From NCBI GenBank assembly GCA_031308135.1, contig JAHLJT010002630.1, positions 100,747,608-100,811,607 on the forward strand: 64,000 nt of DNA, in the 5' to 3' direction. The notes under the pieces are model-generated. The model saw only the letters and a list, made by a program, of their open reading frames with translations. It searched no databases and was not told where the DNA came from. The position numbers and the translations under genes are program-made. The first letter of the stretch is position 1; each line of letters opens with the position of its first letter. Of the stretch, positions 63,535 to 64,000 are shown piece by piece. The stretch comes from Acheta domesticus (taxonomy: Eukaryota > Arthropoda > Insecta > Orthoptera > Gryllidae).

Positions 63535-64000
63535 CCGGGAGAAGTGGCTCAGGGCATTAAATGACGTCATTTCAGTGCCTCCGACCGGGAGGTCCTAGGT
63601 TTGAATCCAGACGATGGCAGGATTTTCGACACTAGCCAGAGAGCTAGGTCGAGTTCTATTCTGGAGTTCTGGCTCTTCGAGTTTTGTCTCTGGAGTAGAA
63701 TTGTAGCGACCGGCTGCTCTCGTCGGTGCTTTTCTGTGGTTTCTCTTATCAATACCAGGTGAATGTAGAAGCATTACCCTAAAAAACGGACCACTGACCT
63801 CCCGTGATCTTTCCTTCCTCTTCCTTGTCCTATCCTCACCTCCTTACTAACACAGACACGCATACACATACTAACATGCACGGCACTACCACACATGCCG
63901 GCAGCCAGGTCGGGAGCTTAGAGCTTGTCCCAGTTCGGGCGGTGCCTTGATGCTGGGAGATACCTGGTTGGCCAAAATCCCGTTAGCTGACGGTGGGTCG
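63535..64000 (+). repeat. SINE family 2, plus orientation, cut by the window end
   Basis: The head GACCGGGAGAAGTGGCTCAGG (A-box) and AGGTTTGAATCC (B-box) lie at about 63534-63610. They are followed by the family body and tail to the last base shown. This copy confirms the direction of the family. Confidence 0.85.

Overview
The window is eukaryotic and almost certainly arthropod, probably an insect with a large, repeat-rich genome. It is AT-rich, has spliced genes with kilobase introns, GT-AG junctions and AATAAA-type poly(A) signals, and is packed with insect-type transposons (jockey and I-type LINEs, mariner, Tc1, piggyBac-like, hAT-like, tRNA-derived SINEs). The species cannot be fixed from sequence alone.

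The host genes are two tandem S1-family (chymotrypsin-fold) serine protease genes, both on the minus strand. They were assembled here from splice junctions, reading phase and protein motifs. Gene 1 (39527 down to 10159) is complete: seven exons, 846 coding bases, 281 residues, intact His/Asp/Ser triad, signal peptide, and the C-terminal tetrapeptide KDEL, the classical ER-retrieval signal. Gene 2 (60553 down to 52277, 5' end outside the window) has the same exon phases. Its triad Asp is replaced by Asn and it reads YDSGG at the active-site loop, so it looks like a non-catalytic serine protease homologue. Its fourth visible intron holds a 147-base, phase-symmetric exon encoding a hydrophobic transmembrane-like segment.

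The rest is a layered record of mobile elements, mostly in the introns of gene 1. Region 13.0-26.9 kb is one old jockey-type LINE broken into four collinear pieces by three insertions: a nearly pristine I-type LINE (13370-19220, two intact ORFs, 13-bp target duplication); a block with an inverted jockey copy, a 1.5-kb satellite grown from the jockey acidic linker, and a pseudogene; and a long repeat with a GTCC tract. Region 27-43 kb adds a mariner fragment, TTAA-flanked piggyBac-like elements, a tRNA-derived SINE, a jockey C-terminal fragment, minisatellites and a 1.1-kb palindromic transposon. At 44.0-47.1 kb there is a DNA transposon with TIRs and an intact 643-codon transposase ORF. A solo LTR with TATA box and 4-bp duplication follows at 47.6-48.3 kb. 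The introns of gene 2 hold more SINEs, minisatellites and foldback MITEs, and a decayed Tc1 transposase.

Stretches not listed as features (1-614, 1145-4850, 5376-6850, 8169-8766, 11433-12483, 28953-29712, 31579-32540, 38441-39463, 47125-47638, 48276-48930, 49373-50740, 50976-52270, 63180-63530) are AT-rich DNA in which I see no supportable gene.
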